Shown here: in pieces, positions 8,267-17,396 of the stretch
Layout of the letters: each line of letters opens with the position of its first letter
Position numbering within the stretch: position 1 is the first letter of the stretch
Assembly (NCBI RefSeq): GCF_000745215.1
Contig: NZ_JQNK01000009.1
Span: 558,001 to 622,000 of the forward strand
DNA: 64,000 nucleotides
Direction: 5' to 3'
From: Methylosinus sp. PW1
GTDB taxonomy: Bacteria; Pseudomonadota; Alphaproteobacteria; Rhizobiales; Beijerinckiaceae
The notes under the pieces: generated by a model
Seen by the model: the letters and a program-made list of their open reading frames with translations, nothing else
Database searches by the model: none
What the model was told of the DNA's origin: nothing
Made by a program: the position numbers and the translations under genes

Positions 8267-10312
8267 ATGGCCTCCGATGGAGAGACCGCAGTGACCGACG
8301 ACCGCAACCGCCTCGGCGAGGAGACGAGCCCCTATCTCCTCCAGCACAAGGACAATCCCGTCCATTGGCGCGCGTGGTCGGCGGAGACGCTGGCGCTCGC
8401 CAAGGCGCAGGGCAAGCCCATTCTGCTCTCCAGCGGCTACGCCGCCTGCCATTGGTGCCATGTGATGGCGGCCGAGAGCTTCGAGAGCGAGGCGATCGCC
8501 GCGCTGATGAACGAGAATTTCGTCAATGTGAAGGTCGATCGCGAGGAGCGGCCGGACATAGACCATCTCTATCAGCAGGCGCTGCAGCTCACCGGGCGGC
8601 GCGGCGGCTGGCCTTTGACCATGTTTCTGACGCCGGACGGCGAGCCCTTTTGGGGCGGCACCTATTTCCCGCCGGAGCCGCGCTATGGAATGCCCGGCTT
8701 CGCCGATATTCTGAAAGCGATCTCCGAGCTCTGGCGCGAGAAGCCCGCAGTGGTCACGCGCAATGTGGCGGCGATCGGTGAGGGGCTGAGCCGCCTCGCC
8801 GAGACTGCGCCCGCGGATCCGATCTCGCCCGATCTCGTCGAGACGATCGCCGAAAAGCTCGACCTCTATATCGATCGCGCCAATGGCGGCGTCGGCGGCG
8901 CGCCGAAATTTCCGCAGGCGGCGAGCCTCGAATTTCTCTGGCGCGCATGGAAGCGCACGGGACGCGCCTCTTATCGCGAGGCCGTGCTGACGACGCTCGA
9001 TCATATTTGCCAGGGCGGCATTTACGATCATCTCGCCGGCGGCTTCGCGCGCTATTCGACCGATGAGCGCTGGCTCGTCCCGCATTTCGAGAAAATGCTC
9101 TATGACAACGCCCAGCTCGTCGATCTGCTGACGCTCGTCTGGCAAGAGGAGAAGAAGCCGCTCTACGCCGCGCGCATAGAGGAGACGATCGATTGGGCGC
9201 TGCGCGAGATGCGCCTTGCCGAAGGCGTCTTCGCCAGCAGCCTCGATGCCGACAGCGAGCATGAGGAAGGCAAGTTCTATGTCTGGACCGTTGCCGAAGT
9301 CGACGCCGTTCTCGGCGAGCGCGCCGCGGCCTTCCGCGCCGTCTACGACATAGAGAACAGCGGCAATTGGGAAGGCAAATCCATTCCCAATCGCCTGCAT
9401 TCGATGGAGCTGCTGTCGGCGGAAGAAGAAGCCGCGCTCGCTCTCGACCGCGCGAAGCTATTGGACGCGCGCGCGGCGCGCGTCCGGCCGGGCCGCGACG
9501 ACAAGGCGCTCGCCGATTGGAACGGGCTGATGATCGCCGCAATAGCGAGCGCCGCGCAGATCTTCGGGCGGCGCGACTGGCTCGAGGCGGCGACGGCGGC
9601 CTTCGATTTCATCGCCGCGACAATGACCACCGCCGACGGAAGGCTGCTGCACTCCTATGGCGCCGGCCGCGCGAAACATATGGCGGTGCTGGACGATTAC
9701 GCCGATCTCACGCGCGCCGCTCTGGCGCTCCATGAGGCGACCGGCGAAACGCGCTTCCTCGAGCGCGGATGCGATTGGATCGAGATCGTCGAGGCGCATT
9801 ATCGCGATGCGAACGCCGGCGGCTATTTCTTCACCGCCGACGACGCCGAAGCGCTGATCCGCCGCTCGAAAATCGCCGAGGACGCCCCCTTGCCCTCCGG
9901 CAATGGGACGATGACGCAAATTCTCGCGCAGCTCTATCATCTCACCGGCGACGAGCGCTATCGCGCGCGCGCCGACTCCACGCTCGCGGCTTTCGCCAGC
10001 GCCGTGCGGCGAGGAATGCTCGGCTATTCCACGCTGCTGAACGGCGCCGAGACTTTGCGCGACGGATTGCAGATCGTCGTCATCGGCGCGCGCGAGGCGA
10101 GCGATACGGCCGCGCTGCTGCGAGTCGTTCACGGCGTGAGCCTGCCCGGCCGCACGCTCGCCATTGTCGCGCCGGGCGCCGAGCTGCCGCCCGCGCATCC
10201 CGCCGCCGGCAAGACAATGATCAATGGAAGCGCGGCCGCCTATGTCTGCCGCGGCGCGACCTGCTCATTGCCGATCATCGAGGCGACGGAGCTCGAGAAA
10301 GCGCTTCGTTAG
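8267..10312 (+). CDS. Thioredoxin-domain protein of the YyaL / DUF255 family
   Basis: 681 residues. The N-terminal 160 residues are the DUF255 thioredoxin-like domain, with NRLGEETSPYLLQHKDNPVHW and the CxxC in ACHWCHVM, followed by GGWPLTMFLTPDG and FWGGTYFPP. The rest is an (alpha/alpha)6-barrel-like region with WEGKSIPNRLH and DDKALADWNGLM, as in YyaL and mammalian SPATA20. The family is widespread but its reaction is not established. GTG 8291 has a better-placed GGAGA than ATG 8267 and may be the true start; the conserved region begins after both. Confidence 0.9.
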   Translation: MASDGETAVTDDRNRLGEETSPYLLQHKDNPVHWRAWSAETLALAKAQGKPILLSSGYAACHWCHVMAAESFESEAIAALMNENFVNVKVDREERPDIDHLYQQALQLTGRRGGWPLTMFLTPDGEPFWGGTYFPPEPRYGMPGFADILKAISELWREKPAVVTRNVAAIGEGLSRLAETAPADPISPDLVETIAEKLDLYIDRANGGVGGAPKFPQAASLEFLWRAWKRTGRASYREAVLTTLDHICQGGIYDHLAGGFARYSTDERWLVPHFEKMLYDNAQLVDLLTLVWQEEKKPLYAARIEETIDWALREMRLAEGVFASSLDADSEHEEGKFYVWTVAEVDAVLGERAAAFRAVYDIENSGNWEGKSIPNRLHSMELLSAEEEAALALDRAKLLDARAARVRPGRDDKALADWNGLMIAAIASAAQIFGRRDWLEAATAAFDFIAATMTTADGRLLHSYGAGRAKHMAVLDDYADLTRAALALHEATGETRFLERGCDWIEIVEAHYRDANAGGYFFTADDAEALIRRSKIAEDAPLPSGNGTMTQILAQLYHLTGDERYRARADSTLAAFASAVRRGMLGYSTLLNGAETLRDGLQIVVIGAREASDTAALLRVVHGVSLPGRTLAIVAPGAELPPAHPAAGKTMINGSAAAYVCRGATCSLPIIEATELEKALR

Positions 10313-10995
10313 GGCGTCTTCCACGCCAGCGCCGCCGCATAGCCCGGCGGCGCCTCGAGACGCGCGATGCGAAGATCTCCCCAATCCGCCTCGGCGTGGC
10401 GCAGCTCGTAGAGATCGCCCTGCCCCGGCCACACAGAGAAAGCCTGCAGCTTCTCCGTTATGCCGAGGCCGAGCGCCTTCAGCGCCGCCTCCTTGGCCAC
10501 CCAACGCTCGAAAAAACCAGCGGCGTCGATCTTTTCGCGCTCCTCTCGCGTCAAGGCGATGGAGGAGAGACCGGCGACGTCCACCTTGCGATCCGCGCGT
10601 TCTATGTCGACGCCGACCTCCCAATGACGCGAGACGGCGATGAGCGCGCATGCGCCGGAATGCGAGACATTGAAGAAGAGGCCTGCGCCCGCGAGCCCGA
10701 GCTTGCCGTAAGTCCCGGAGTCGAAGCGTAGCGCCGCCGGATCGACGCCCAGCTTCTCGCCGAGGAGACGCCGCAGAGCCGCGCGCGTCGAAATCATGCG
10801 CAGCCGATCCTCATGCCGCAGAAAGCGCAGCGCCCGCTCGCGCTCTTCCGCGCTCAGCGCGTCCCAATCGGCCTCGGACCAGGGCGCGGCGAGATCGAAA
10901 TCGAGACGCGTGATCTCGATGCGCCCTTCGCTCACCGCGGGAGCCCAAGAATGCGTCATTGCATGCGCCACTGCATGCGCTGATGGATGCGTCAC
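10309..10995 (-). CDS. 4'-phosphopantetheinyl transferase, Sfp type
   Basis: 228 residues from a GTG start with GGGAGG a few bases upstream; ATG 10959 is the alternative. It has the three Sfp-superfamily motifs: FNVSHSGACALIAVS, the Mg2+-binding GVDIE, and ERWVAKEAALKALGLG. It transfers the 4'-phosphopantetheine arm of CoA to a serine on a carrier protein. It begins 9 bp after the DUF2325 gene and probably belongs to a unit with it and the haem monooxygenase. No polyketide or peptide synthetase is nearby, so the carrier protein it serves cannot be named. The end overlaps the YyaL-like gene by 4 bp. Confidence 0.88.
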   Translation of the reverse strand: MTHPSAHAVAHAMTHSWAPAVSEGRIEITRLDFDLAAPWSEADWDALSAEERERALRFLRHEDRLRMISTRAALRRLLGEKLGVDPAALRFDSGTYGKLGLAGAGLFFNVSHSGACALIAVSRHWEVGVDIERADRKVDVAGLSSIALTREEREKIDAAGFFERWVAKEAALKALGLGITEKLQAFSVWPGQGDLYELRHAEADWGDLRIARLEAPPGYAAALAWKTP

Positions 10996-11004
10996 GCGCC
11001 CTCC

Positions 11005-12246
11005 CTATCGCTGCGCCTCCGCCGCCGGCGCGGCGAGCGTCTCGATCGCTCTCTCGAAAGCCGAAGCGCTCGCGCTGCGCAGCGGACAATAGGGAATGCC
11101 ATGGCTCTCGCACAAGCTCTTCACCGCGCCGACAGCGCGATGGCTGACGCAATCGACGGGAAAAAACACCGCGTCGGCGCGCCGCACCAGCTCGCTCAGC
11201 ATGGCGCGACTGTCTTCCATGCCGCCGTCATGATGGATGAGCGAGCCATTGCGCCGCTCGACGAGACGCTGCAGCCGGCATACCGTGCGCGGCCGGCCGC
11301 CGACATAGAGCAGGCAGCGGCCGCACAGATCCGTCTCGCTCTCGCGCGGCTCGTCGGCGACGGGCTCCGCCGCGACGGCGATCTCAGAAACGATCGGCGC
11401 AGGGGCGCGCGTCTCCTTCGCCTTCATCCGCTCGAGACGGCGCTCGAGCCGCGCATGATCCTCGCGCAATTCGGCATGCGAGAGACGGAGCGCCCCGAGC
11501 TCGCGCAATGTCTCGTCGCCACGCTCCGCCGCGCGCAGAGCGTCGACCTCGCGGCGCAGGCTCTCGCATTCGCTGGCGAGCGTGCGCGCCTCGCGAAGCT
11601 GCGCGCCGAGCCGGGCGATCTCGTCGCGCAACACGGTCAGCTCGTCATTGCGCTCGGCGATGACGCTGGCGAGACGCCGCGCGATCTCGGCCTTCGCGCG
11701 TCGCGCCTCCGCGACCTCGCGGGCGTCGCCGCGATGCGCGGCGCCGCTCAAATGCGACATCATGTGAATATCGCCGAAAATGCGCGTCTCCACGCCGGGC
11801 GTGAGGCGCGGATGGCCGATCAGCGCCCAATAGGCGCCGGGAACGAAGCCAGCGTCGATCGCGCTCTCCCAATAGGCGAGCAGCGCCTCCTCGCCGTCGA
11901 GCGCCTTGGCCTTGCGGATCGCGCCTTCATAGCGCGTGTCGAGATGTTTCTGCACGGCGCGCGAGACGACATTCTCGTCATGCATCTTCTCGACGAAGAG
12001 GCCATGCACCTGATAATCATTATAGCGCGCTTCGTCGCCGAGAAAGCCGGTGCGCCGCGCGATCTTGCGCAATTCCGCGATCGTCAGACATGTGCCGACG
12101 ATCGAGCAATGCGACGCGCCGATGATCTCCCATATGCGGCGGCGCGCGCCCGCCTCCCGCCGCGCGGCGGGCGCGAGCTCGAAGCCCTCGCTCGCCATGG
12201 CTGATTTCAGCACGCTCAATGAGACGAGAGGCCGCCGCTCGCTCAT
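11005..12246 (-). CDS. DUF2325 domain protein with central coiled coil
   Basis: 413 residues in three parts. Residues about 15-160 are a helical domain (RIWEIIGASHCSIVGTCLTI, FLGDEARYNDYQVHG, WALIGHPRLTP). Residues about 170-270 are a charged coiled coil. The C-terminal 100 residues are DUF2325, with LCGRCLLYVGGRPRTVCRLQ, HHDGGMEDS and FFPVDCVSHRAVGAVK. The start codon overlaps the end of the upstream haem monooxygenase gene (ATGA). DUF2325 has no assigned reaction; the conserved Cys and His residues could bind metal. Context suggests a link to haem or iron handling, which is inference. Confidence 0.82.
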   Translation of the reverse strand: MSERRPLVSLSVLKSAMASEGFELAPAARREAGARRRIWEIIGASHCSIVGTCLTIAELRKIARRTGFLGDEARYNDYQVHGLFVEKMHDENVVSRAVQKHLDTRYEGAIRKAKALDGEEALLAYWESAIDAGFVPGAYWALIGHPRLTPGVETRIFGDIHMMSHLSGAAHRGDAREVAEARRAKAEIARRLASVIAERNDELTVLRDEIARLGAQLREARTLASECESLRREVDALRAAERGDETLRELGALRLSHAELREDHARLERRLERMKAKETRAPAPIVSEIAVAAEPVADEPRESETDLCGRCLLYVGGRPRTVCRLQRLVERRNGSLIHHDGGMEDSRAMLSELVRRADAVFFPVDCVSHRAVGAVKSLCESHGIPYCPLRSASASAFERAIETLAAPAAEAQR

Positions 12247-12590
12247 GGCGTCGCCTCCACCGCCGCATCGTCACGCGCATTGGTCTGCGCGAGCACGGCG
12301 TCGAAACCCTCGAACTCGGGATGGCCGACATAGAGCGGCTTGTTCTTGCCGGCGTCCTTATGCGAATCGCGGAATTGCTGCGACGTCGTCCAAGCGAGAA
12401 AGCTCGCCTTGGTCTCCCACATCGTATGCGAGGCGTAGAGCGTGTGATCCTCGCGCTCCGGCCCGCGCAGCAGATGGAAGGAAATGAAGCCCTCCATCTC
12501 CTCGAGGCGCGTGCGGCGCGAGGCCCAAATCTGCTCGAACGCCTTTTCCTCACCCTTGACCACCTTGAATCGATTCATCGCGATGAACAT
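12243..12590 (-). CDS. Haem-degrading monooxygenase, IsdG/HmuQ-like (ABM fold)
   Basis: 115 residues from ATG 12590, preceded by GGAG; the frame is open further upstream, but family similarity starts at MFIAMNRFKV. It is a single antibiotic-biosynthesis-monooxygenase ferredoxin-like fold. The Asn-Trp-His set that defines IsdG-type haem oxygenases is in place: Asn6 (MFIAMNRF), Trp67 (SFLAWTT) and His77 (FRDSHKDAG). These enzymes open the haem ring and release iron. It is the first gene of a minus-strand unit with DUF2325 and a phosphopantetheinyl transferase. Haem as substrate is inferred from the residues; no haem transporter is adjacent. Confidence 0.85.
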   Translation of the reverse strand: MFIAMNRFKVVKGEEKAFEQIWASRRTRLEEMEGFISFHLLRGPEREDHTLYASHTMWETKASFLAWTTSQQFRDSHKDAGKNKPLYVGHPEFEGFDAVLAQTNARDDAAVEATP

Positions 12591-12795
12591 GCGGAGCTCC
12601 GTTTCGTCGGCCGCGCGCAGGCGGCCGGAATTGGAGGCCATCGTCGCGCGGCGCCGCGTCGCGATCAAGCCCCGCCTCGGCCGAGGAGGCTGCAAGATTT
12701 CCAAAATCCTACTCTGCAAGCTTTCCAGCCGCAGCTCCACGATATCGCCAGAAACGCCGCCATCATCGGCGCGGCGAAAGCGAAAGGAGAAGGCC

Positions 12796-13026
12796 ATGTG
12801 CGATATCGAAGGCGAGCGGAACAAGATCGACGCGCTGCTCGATGCGGCGGCGCGCGCCGCACCCGCAGGCGTGCGAGAGGACGAGCGCGCGCTCGCGCGA
12901 TTTTGTCTAACCGCGCTCGGCGAGCATTACGCCACCGAATGTCCCGACGAATGCCTGCGGCGACGCTGCGACGATTTCGTGGCGCGAATCATTCTCGGCG
13001 ATGTGATCGCTCAGGAGAACGCCTGA
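12796..13026 (+). CDS. Small hypothetical protein
   Basis: 76 residues with AAGGAGAAGG directly before ATG 12796. The protein is acidic and helical (CDIEGERNKIDALLDAAARA) with two cysteines in ECPDECLRRRCDDFV plus one more each at the N-terminus and middle. I recognise no family. It diverges from the haem monooxygenase gene across 205 bp and overlaps the convergent trans-sulfuration gene by 16 bp. The good ribosome binding site and codon pattern argue that it is a real gene; the cysteine pattern might suggest metal binding. Confidence 0.6.
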   Translation: MCDIEGERNKIDALLDAAARAAPAGVREDERALARFCLTALGEHYATECPDECLRRRCDDFVARIILGDVIAQENA

Positions 13027-14288
13027 GCGATATCGGCGACGAGATCGTCTGGATGCTCTATGCCGATCGACATGCGCACCAGCGCCGGCGTGATGCCGAT
13101 CTCGCGTCGCGCCTCCTCCGCCAAACCAGAATGCACGGTTGTCGCCGGATGACACACGAGCGACTCCGTGCCGCCGAGGCTCACCGCCAATTTGAAAATC
13201 TGCAGCCTGTTCAGGAAAGCGAAAGCTTCCCTTTCGCCGCCTTCGACATCGAAGGAGAAGGTGGAGCCCGCGGAGCTCGATTGACGCTGCATCAGCGCGC
13301 GCGCCGGATGAGCCGGCGGCAGCAGCGGCGGATAATGCACGCGCGCGACCTTCGGATGCGCGGAGAGATATTCGGCGACAATCGCCGCATTGCCGGCGGC
13401 GCGCCGCATGCGCAACGACAATGTCTCCAGCGAGCGCGCCAGCATCCAGCAGGAATGCGGATCGAGCTGCGTGCCTATGGCGTTGCGCATCGTGCGGATC
13501 GGCGCCAGCGCCGCATGCGCGCCGATGACGGCGCCGCCGATGAGATCGCTGTGGCCGCCGACATATTTGGTGAGCGAATAGAGCGAGAGATCGGCGCCAT
13601 GCTCGAGCGGCGATTGGAACACGGGACCGAGCAATGTGTTGTCGCAGCACAGAATCGGACGACGCCCTTGGCGCGCGCCGATCTCCTGCGCGATGCGCGC
13701 CACCATGTCGATATCGACAAGGCTGTTCATCGGATTGGACGGCGTCTCGACGAAGATCATGGCGACATTGCCAATCGCCATTGCGCGCTCGGCGGCGTTG
13801 CGCACGACAGTCTCGTCGAGCCCGTCGGCGAAGCCGACGCTTTTGATATCGAATGGCGCGAGCGTGCGGCCGATCAGCACCTCGGTTCCACCATAGAGCG
13901 GGCGGCTGTGCAAAATCACCTCGCCCGGCTTCGCATAGGCGAGGATCGTCGTGACGATCGCCGACATGCCGGATGAGAAGACGAGGCCAGCCTCCGCATT
14001 CTCATGCACGGCGAGTCGGTCCTCGAGGATCTCGAGATTGGGATGATTGAAGCGCGAATAGACGAGCCCCGGCGCCTCGTTGCGCGCATGCGCGCCGCGG
14101 CCGGCGATATGGTCGAAATAATCGCGTCCATCCTCCGCCGTGCGGAAAGCGAATGTCGATGTGAGAAACACCGGAGGCTTCACCGATCCTTCGGAGAGAG
14201 CCGGATCATAGCCATAGCCGAGCATCAGCGTCTCTGCGTGGAGACGATGATCGCCGATGCGGATCTTGTGATAGCGTTCGCTGCTCAT
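13011..14288 (-). CDS. PLP-dependent trans-sulfuration enzyme (cystathionine gamma-synthase / methionine gamma-lyase family)
   Basis: 425 residues from ATG 14288, which has AGGAGA upstream. It shows the Cys/Met-metabolism PLP family motifs: YSRFNHPN, FSSGMSAI, SRPLYGGTEVLIG, VETPSNPMN, and the PLP-lysine motif LYSLTKYVGGHSDLIGGAV. Enzymes of this family make or break C-S bonds in homoserine, homocysteine and cysteine derivatives in the cytosol. The motifs do not separate cystathionine gamma-synthase, O-acylhomoserine sulfhydrylase and gamma-lyase, so no gene symbol is given. Confidence 0.88.
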   Translation of the reverse strand: MSSERYHKIRIGDHRLHAETLMLGYGYDPALSEGSVKPPVFLTSTFAFRTAEDGRDYFDHIAGRGAHARNEAPGLVYSRFNHPNLEILEDRLAVHENAEAGLVFSSGMSAIVTTILAYAKPGEVILHSRPLYGGTEVLIGRTLAPFDIKSVGFADGLDETVVRNAAERAMAIGNVAMIFVETPSNPMNSLVDIDMVARIAQEIGARQGRRPILCCDNTLLGPVFQSPLEHGADLSLYSLTKYVGGHSDLIGGAVIGAHAALAPIRTMRNAIGTQLDPHSCWMLARSLETLSLRMRRAAGNAAIVAEYLSAHPKVARVHYPPLLPPAHPARALMQRQSSSAGSTFSFDVEGGEREAFAFLNRLQIFKLAVSLGGTESLVCHPATTVHSGLAEEARREIGITPALVRMSIGIEHPDDLVADIAQAFS

Positions 14289-14588
14289 GATCTCTCTCCT
14301 GTCATCGACTCGGCGCGGAAGATCGATTGCGATTCCGTAAATGAAATCCTGCGCGCGCGCATTCTTCGATCGTCTCCACACAAATGAATACGTAGCTTTT
14401 TTCGCTAAGGTCGCATGTGCGTCACAGTCACAGAAAATCGATGAAATGTCACGTCGTTGCGGCTCACCGCCGTTGACCGAATCTCGGCGTGCGACTTAGC
14501 ATTTCAATAGCCGCATTACCCACGGCGAGCGGACAGCGACAGCGCGCGGCCCATGCGGTGACAAAACTTTGTTGAAAAGGATTCCTCG
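14289..14588. other. Divergent intergenic region without a recognised gene
   Basis: These 300 bp separate the minus-strand trans-sulfuration gene from the plus-strand porin gene. They are clearly AT-richer than the flanking genes in 14330-14470. An AAAAGGA site at 14575-14581 serves the porin start. Promoters for both genes should lie here, but no single -35/-10 pair stands out. Confidence 0.5.
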
Positions 14589-15593
14589 ATGAAGAAGTTA
14601 TTCTCAGCCACCGCGATTGCACTGGCTCTCTCCGCTGGAGCGGCGCTGGCCGCGGACCTGCCGGCCGTCAAGGCTCCGTTGCCGCCTCCGCTGCCGCCGC
14701 CGCCCCTGTGGACCGGATTCTACGTCGGTCTGAACGCCGGCTATTCGTTCGGCGCGAGCAACAACATCGATGTCACGACCGCCCACATCTACGACTCGCT
14801 CGGACCGAATGGCTTCCTCGCTCCCCTCGTGATCGATCCTGGCGCCGGCGGCGCCGCTCTCGCTTTGAGCGGGACCGCCAACACGCAGCGCAACGGATTC
14901 ATCGGAGGCGGCCAGGTCGGCTACAATTACCAATTCGGCAACAGCTTCCTGGTCGGTCTCGAAGCCGATTTGCAAGGAGCCGGCATCCGTAGCGACAGCA
15001 GCTTCGTCAGCGGCTCGTCGTGGAACGCCTTCGACATCGGACCCGGCATTCTCAGACTGGACCGCTCCGCCGCCGGCGCCACCACGGTGACGACGCGCAC
15101 GGATTGGCTCGGCACTGTGCGCGGCCGTTTGGGCTACATCTGGGGACCGTCTTTCCTGATCTACGCCACCGGCGGTCTCGCCTATGGCGGAACGCAGGCG
15201 GCGACGCATCAGTCCTTCTATGTGAACAACACGCTGTCCCTTCTCCCTCCGCTCCTTTCGGTCAGCGTGCCCTACGGCTCGATCGGCGGTTTCTCGCGCT
15301 ACGATCAATCGCGCATCGGCTGGACGGTCGGCGGCGGCATCGAGTGGCTGTTCGCTCCGAACCTGAGCTTCAAGGCCGAATATCTCTACTACGATCTCGG
15401 CACGGCGCGTTACCTCAACAGCCCGATCGCCGCGACCGGCCCGTCGGTCAGCTTCCTCGGCATCACCTCGCCGCTGCTGGCCTCGATCAACCAGGGCGTC
15501 ACGCGCGTGAAATTCGACGGCCATATCGCGCGCGTCGGCATCAACTATCACTTCATCTCGGCGCCGCCCGTGCCGGTCGTCGCCAGATATTGA
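14589..15593 (+). CDS. Small outer membrane beta-barrel protein (Omp25/porin-opacity type)
   Basis: 334 residues. A Sec signal peptide (KKLFSATAIALALSAGAALA, cleaved before ADLPAVK) is followed by a proline linker (APLPPPLPPPPL) and then WTGFYVGLNAGYSFG, the usual opening strand of the outer-membrane beta-barrel family of Hyphomicrobiales. Repeated aromatic strands follow (FIGGGQVGYNYQFG, GTVRGRLGYIWG, WTVGGGIEWLF, KAEYLYYDLG), and the end is ARVGINYHF plus a short tail. It has its own ribosome binding site and a terminator 30 bp downstream, so it is probably monocistronic and well expressed. Ligand or function is not deducible. Confidence 0.9.
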   Translation: MKKLFSATAIALALSAGAALAADLPAVKAPLPPPLPPPPLWTGFYVGLNAGYSFGASNNIDVTTAHIYDSLGPNGFLAPLVIDPGAGGAALALSGTANTQRNGFIGGGQVGYNYQFGNSFLVGLEADLQGAGIRSDSSFVSGSSWNAFDIGPGILRLDRSAAGATTVTTRTDWLGTVRGRLGYIWGPSFLIYATGGLAYGGTQAATHQSFYVNNTLSLLPPLLSVSVPYGSIGGFSRYDQSRIGWTVGGGIEWLFAPNLSFKAEYLYYDLGTARYLNSPIAATGPSVSFLGITSPLLASINQGVTRVKFDGHIARVGINYHFISAPPVPVVARY

Positions 15594-15622
15594 TCCGGCC
15601 CTAGCGCTGTCGCGATCACGAG

Positions 15623-15648
15623 AGCCCGGCCTTCGCGGCCGGGCTTTT
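15623..15648 (+). terminator. Rho-independent terminator after the porin gene
   Basis: The 9-bp stem AGCCCGGCC / GGCCGGGCT encloses the loop TTCGC and is followed by TTT. It sits 30 bp after the porin stop codon. Confidence 0.85.
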
Positions 15649-15729
15649 CGCGTTCATCGTCGATCGAATGTGGATATCTCGGCGCCGATCGCGCTAGTAA
15701 GGCGCGACGCAACGAGAGCTCCGCCGCAA

Positions 15730-16638
15730 ATGACATCCGCTCCCGCCTGGGCCTGGGCCGCATTCACTCTCACCGCCGCTGGCGGACAGACGCTACGCAA
15801 CGCGCTGCAGCGCGATCTCACCGACAAGCTCGGCGCCGCATGCGCGACCTTCGTGCGCTTTCTCTTCGGCTGTCCTTTCGCCTTTCTCATTCTCGCCGGC
15901 GCCTGCGCCATCGCCGATGTTCCGCCGCCGGCGCCGCGAGCGCATGCTGTGCTCGTCATCGCAGCGGCGGCCGCGCTGCAGATCGCGGCGACGGCGTTGA
16001 TGCTCGTCTCGATGAAGGAACGCTCCTTCGTCATTGTGACGGCGCTGCTGAAGACGGAAGCGGCGCAGATCGTCGTCTTCGGAATGCTGTTTCTCGGCGA
16101 GAAGGCGACGCCGGCGCTCGCGCTCGGCGCATTTTGCGCGACATTGGGCGTGCTCGCTCTGTCGTTGCCCGATCCCGCGGCGGCGTTGCGCGGCGCGACC
16201 TGGCGGCCGATTCTCTACGGACTCGCCTCGGCGGCGCTGTTCGGCGGCTCGACGGTTCTCTATCGCGAGGGCGTGCTGGCGCTCGGCGGCCCCTCCATCA
16301 TGGTCGCGGCCGCGACCGAGCTGGTTCTCGGGCTCGTCTTGCAAACGGCGCTGATCTTGCTCTATCTGGGCGTCTTCGACCGCGGGGGCCTTTTCGCCAT
16401 CGTCGCCCAATGGCGGGAATCGCTTTCGGCGGGACTGCTCGGCGCCTTTGCGACGCTGTTCTGGTTCCTGGCTTTCGCTCTCGAGACCGCGCCGCGGGTG
16501 CGCACGCTGGCGCTGATCGAGGTCCTGTTCGCGCAAATGGTCACGCGCCGCATGTTCGCGCAGAGGACCGAAGCGCGGGAATGGCTCGGCCTGGCGATGC
16601 TGATCGCCGGAGTCGCGGCCGTGTTGAACGGCGGATAG
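15730..16638 (+). CDS. DMT-superfamily (EamA) membrane transporter
   Basis: 302 residues from ATG 15730; a GTG at 15670 is an in-frame alternative but precedes the first membrane helix by a charged stretch. The protein has about ten hydrophobic segments in two five-helix halves, typical of EamA drug/metabolite exporters: AWAAFTLTAAGGQTLRNALQ at the start, EAAQIVVFGMLFLGEKATPA closing half one, and ALIEVLFAQMVTRR near the end of half two. The transported compound is unknown. Confidence 0.85.
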   Translation: MTSAPAWAWAAFTLTAAGGQTLRNALQRDLTDKLGAACATFVRFLFGCPFAFLILAGACAIADVPPPAPRAHAVLVIAAAAALQIAATALMLVSMKERSFVIVTALLKTEAAQIVVFGMLFLGEKATPALALGAFCATLGVLALSLPDPAAALRGATWRPILYGLASAALFGGSTVLYREGVLALGGPSIMVAAATELVLGLVLQTALILLYLGVFDRGGLFAIVAQWRESLSAGLLGAFATLFWFLAFALETAPRVRTLALIEVLFAQMVTRRMFAQRTEAREWLGLAMLIAGVAAVLNGG

Positions 16639-16681
16639 CGGCCGATTCGGCCCGCATCCTCTCAGAATTGCGAGATCAAAC

Positions 16682-17389
16682 ATGGCGTCCCAGATCGACG
16701 GCCCCCGTATTCAGCCCAAGGCCGGCAAGGCCAAGCAGCTCGTCGTCTTCCTCCACGGCTATGGCGCGGACGGCAATGATCTCATCGAGATCGGCCGGCA
16801 ATGGCGGTCCTTCCTGCCGGACGCCGCCTTCGTCTCCCCCCATGCGCCGGAGCGCTGCGCGCTGTCGCCCAATGGACGACAATGGTTTCCGCTGACCATG
16901 CGCGACCCCGGCGAGCGCTGGCGCGGCGTGGTGGCGACGCGGCCCCTGCTGGAGAGCTTCCTCGCCGAGGAGCTAGCGAAGAACGAGCTGGACGAGAGCA
17001 AGCTCGCTCTGGTCGGCTTCAGCCAGGGGACAATGCTGGCGCTGCATGTGGGCCTGCGGCTGCGCCGCGCGCCGGCCGCCATTCTCGGCTATTCGGGCGT
17101 TCTCGTCGCGGGCGGCGAGCCGCCCGATATCCCCCCGCAATTCGGAGCCAAGCCGCCGTCGGTGCTGCTCGTCCACGGCGAGGAGGATTCGATGATCCCG
17201 GCCGATGCGCTGCTGCTCTCGGCCAATGCGCTGGCCAAGGCGGAGGTTCCGACGCAATGGCATCTGTCCGCCGGGCTCGACCATGGCATAGACAATGCCG
17301 GACTGCTGCATGGCGGCCTGTTTCTGGCCAGGAGCTTCGGCCTGTCGGTCGAGTTCGGCCGCCGCGGAGGCGGGGCCGCCCCCCGCTGA
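16682..17389 (+). CDS. Alpha/beta hydrolase, phospholipase/carboxylesterase family
   Basis: 235 residues. The fold is marked by LVVFLHGYGADGNDLIEIG (oxyanion region), the nucleophile elbow LVGFSQGTMLALHVGL with Ser in GFSQG, an acid in LLVHGEEDSMIP and the catalytic His in LDHGIDNAG. This is the abhydrolase_2 family, acting on short esters or lysophospholipids. It lacks a signal peptide. It converges with the methyltransferase gene across 7 bp. Confidence 0.88.
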   Translation: MASQIDGPRIQPKAGKAKQLVVFLHGYGADGNDLIEIGRQWRSFLPDAAFVSPHAPERCALSPNGRQWFPLTMRDPGERWRGVVATRPLLESFLAEELAKNELDESKLALVGFSQGTMLALHVGLRLRRAPAAILGYSGVLVAGGEPPDIPPQFGAKPPSVLLVHGEEDSMIPADALLLSANALAKAEVPTQWHLSAGLDHGIDNAGLLHGGLFLARSFGLSVEFGRRGGGAAPR

Positions 17390-17396
17390 GCCTTTC

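Noticed and set aside
6772..8781. 669-residue plus-strand frame across the amine oxidase and the start of the YyaL-like gene
   Set aside because: It is antisense to one conserved gene and out of frame with the other, and shows only arginine-rich low-complexity sequence.
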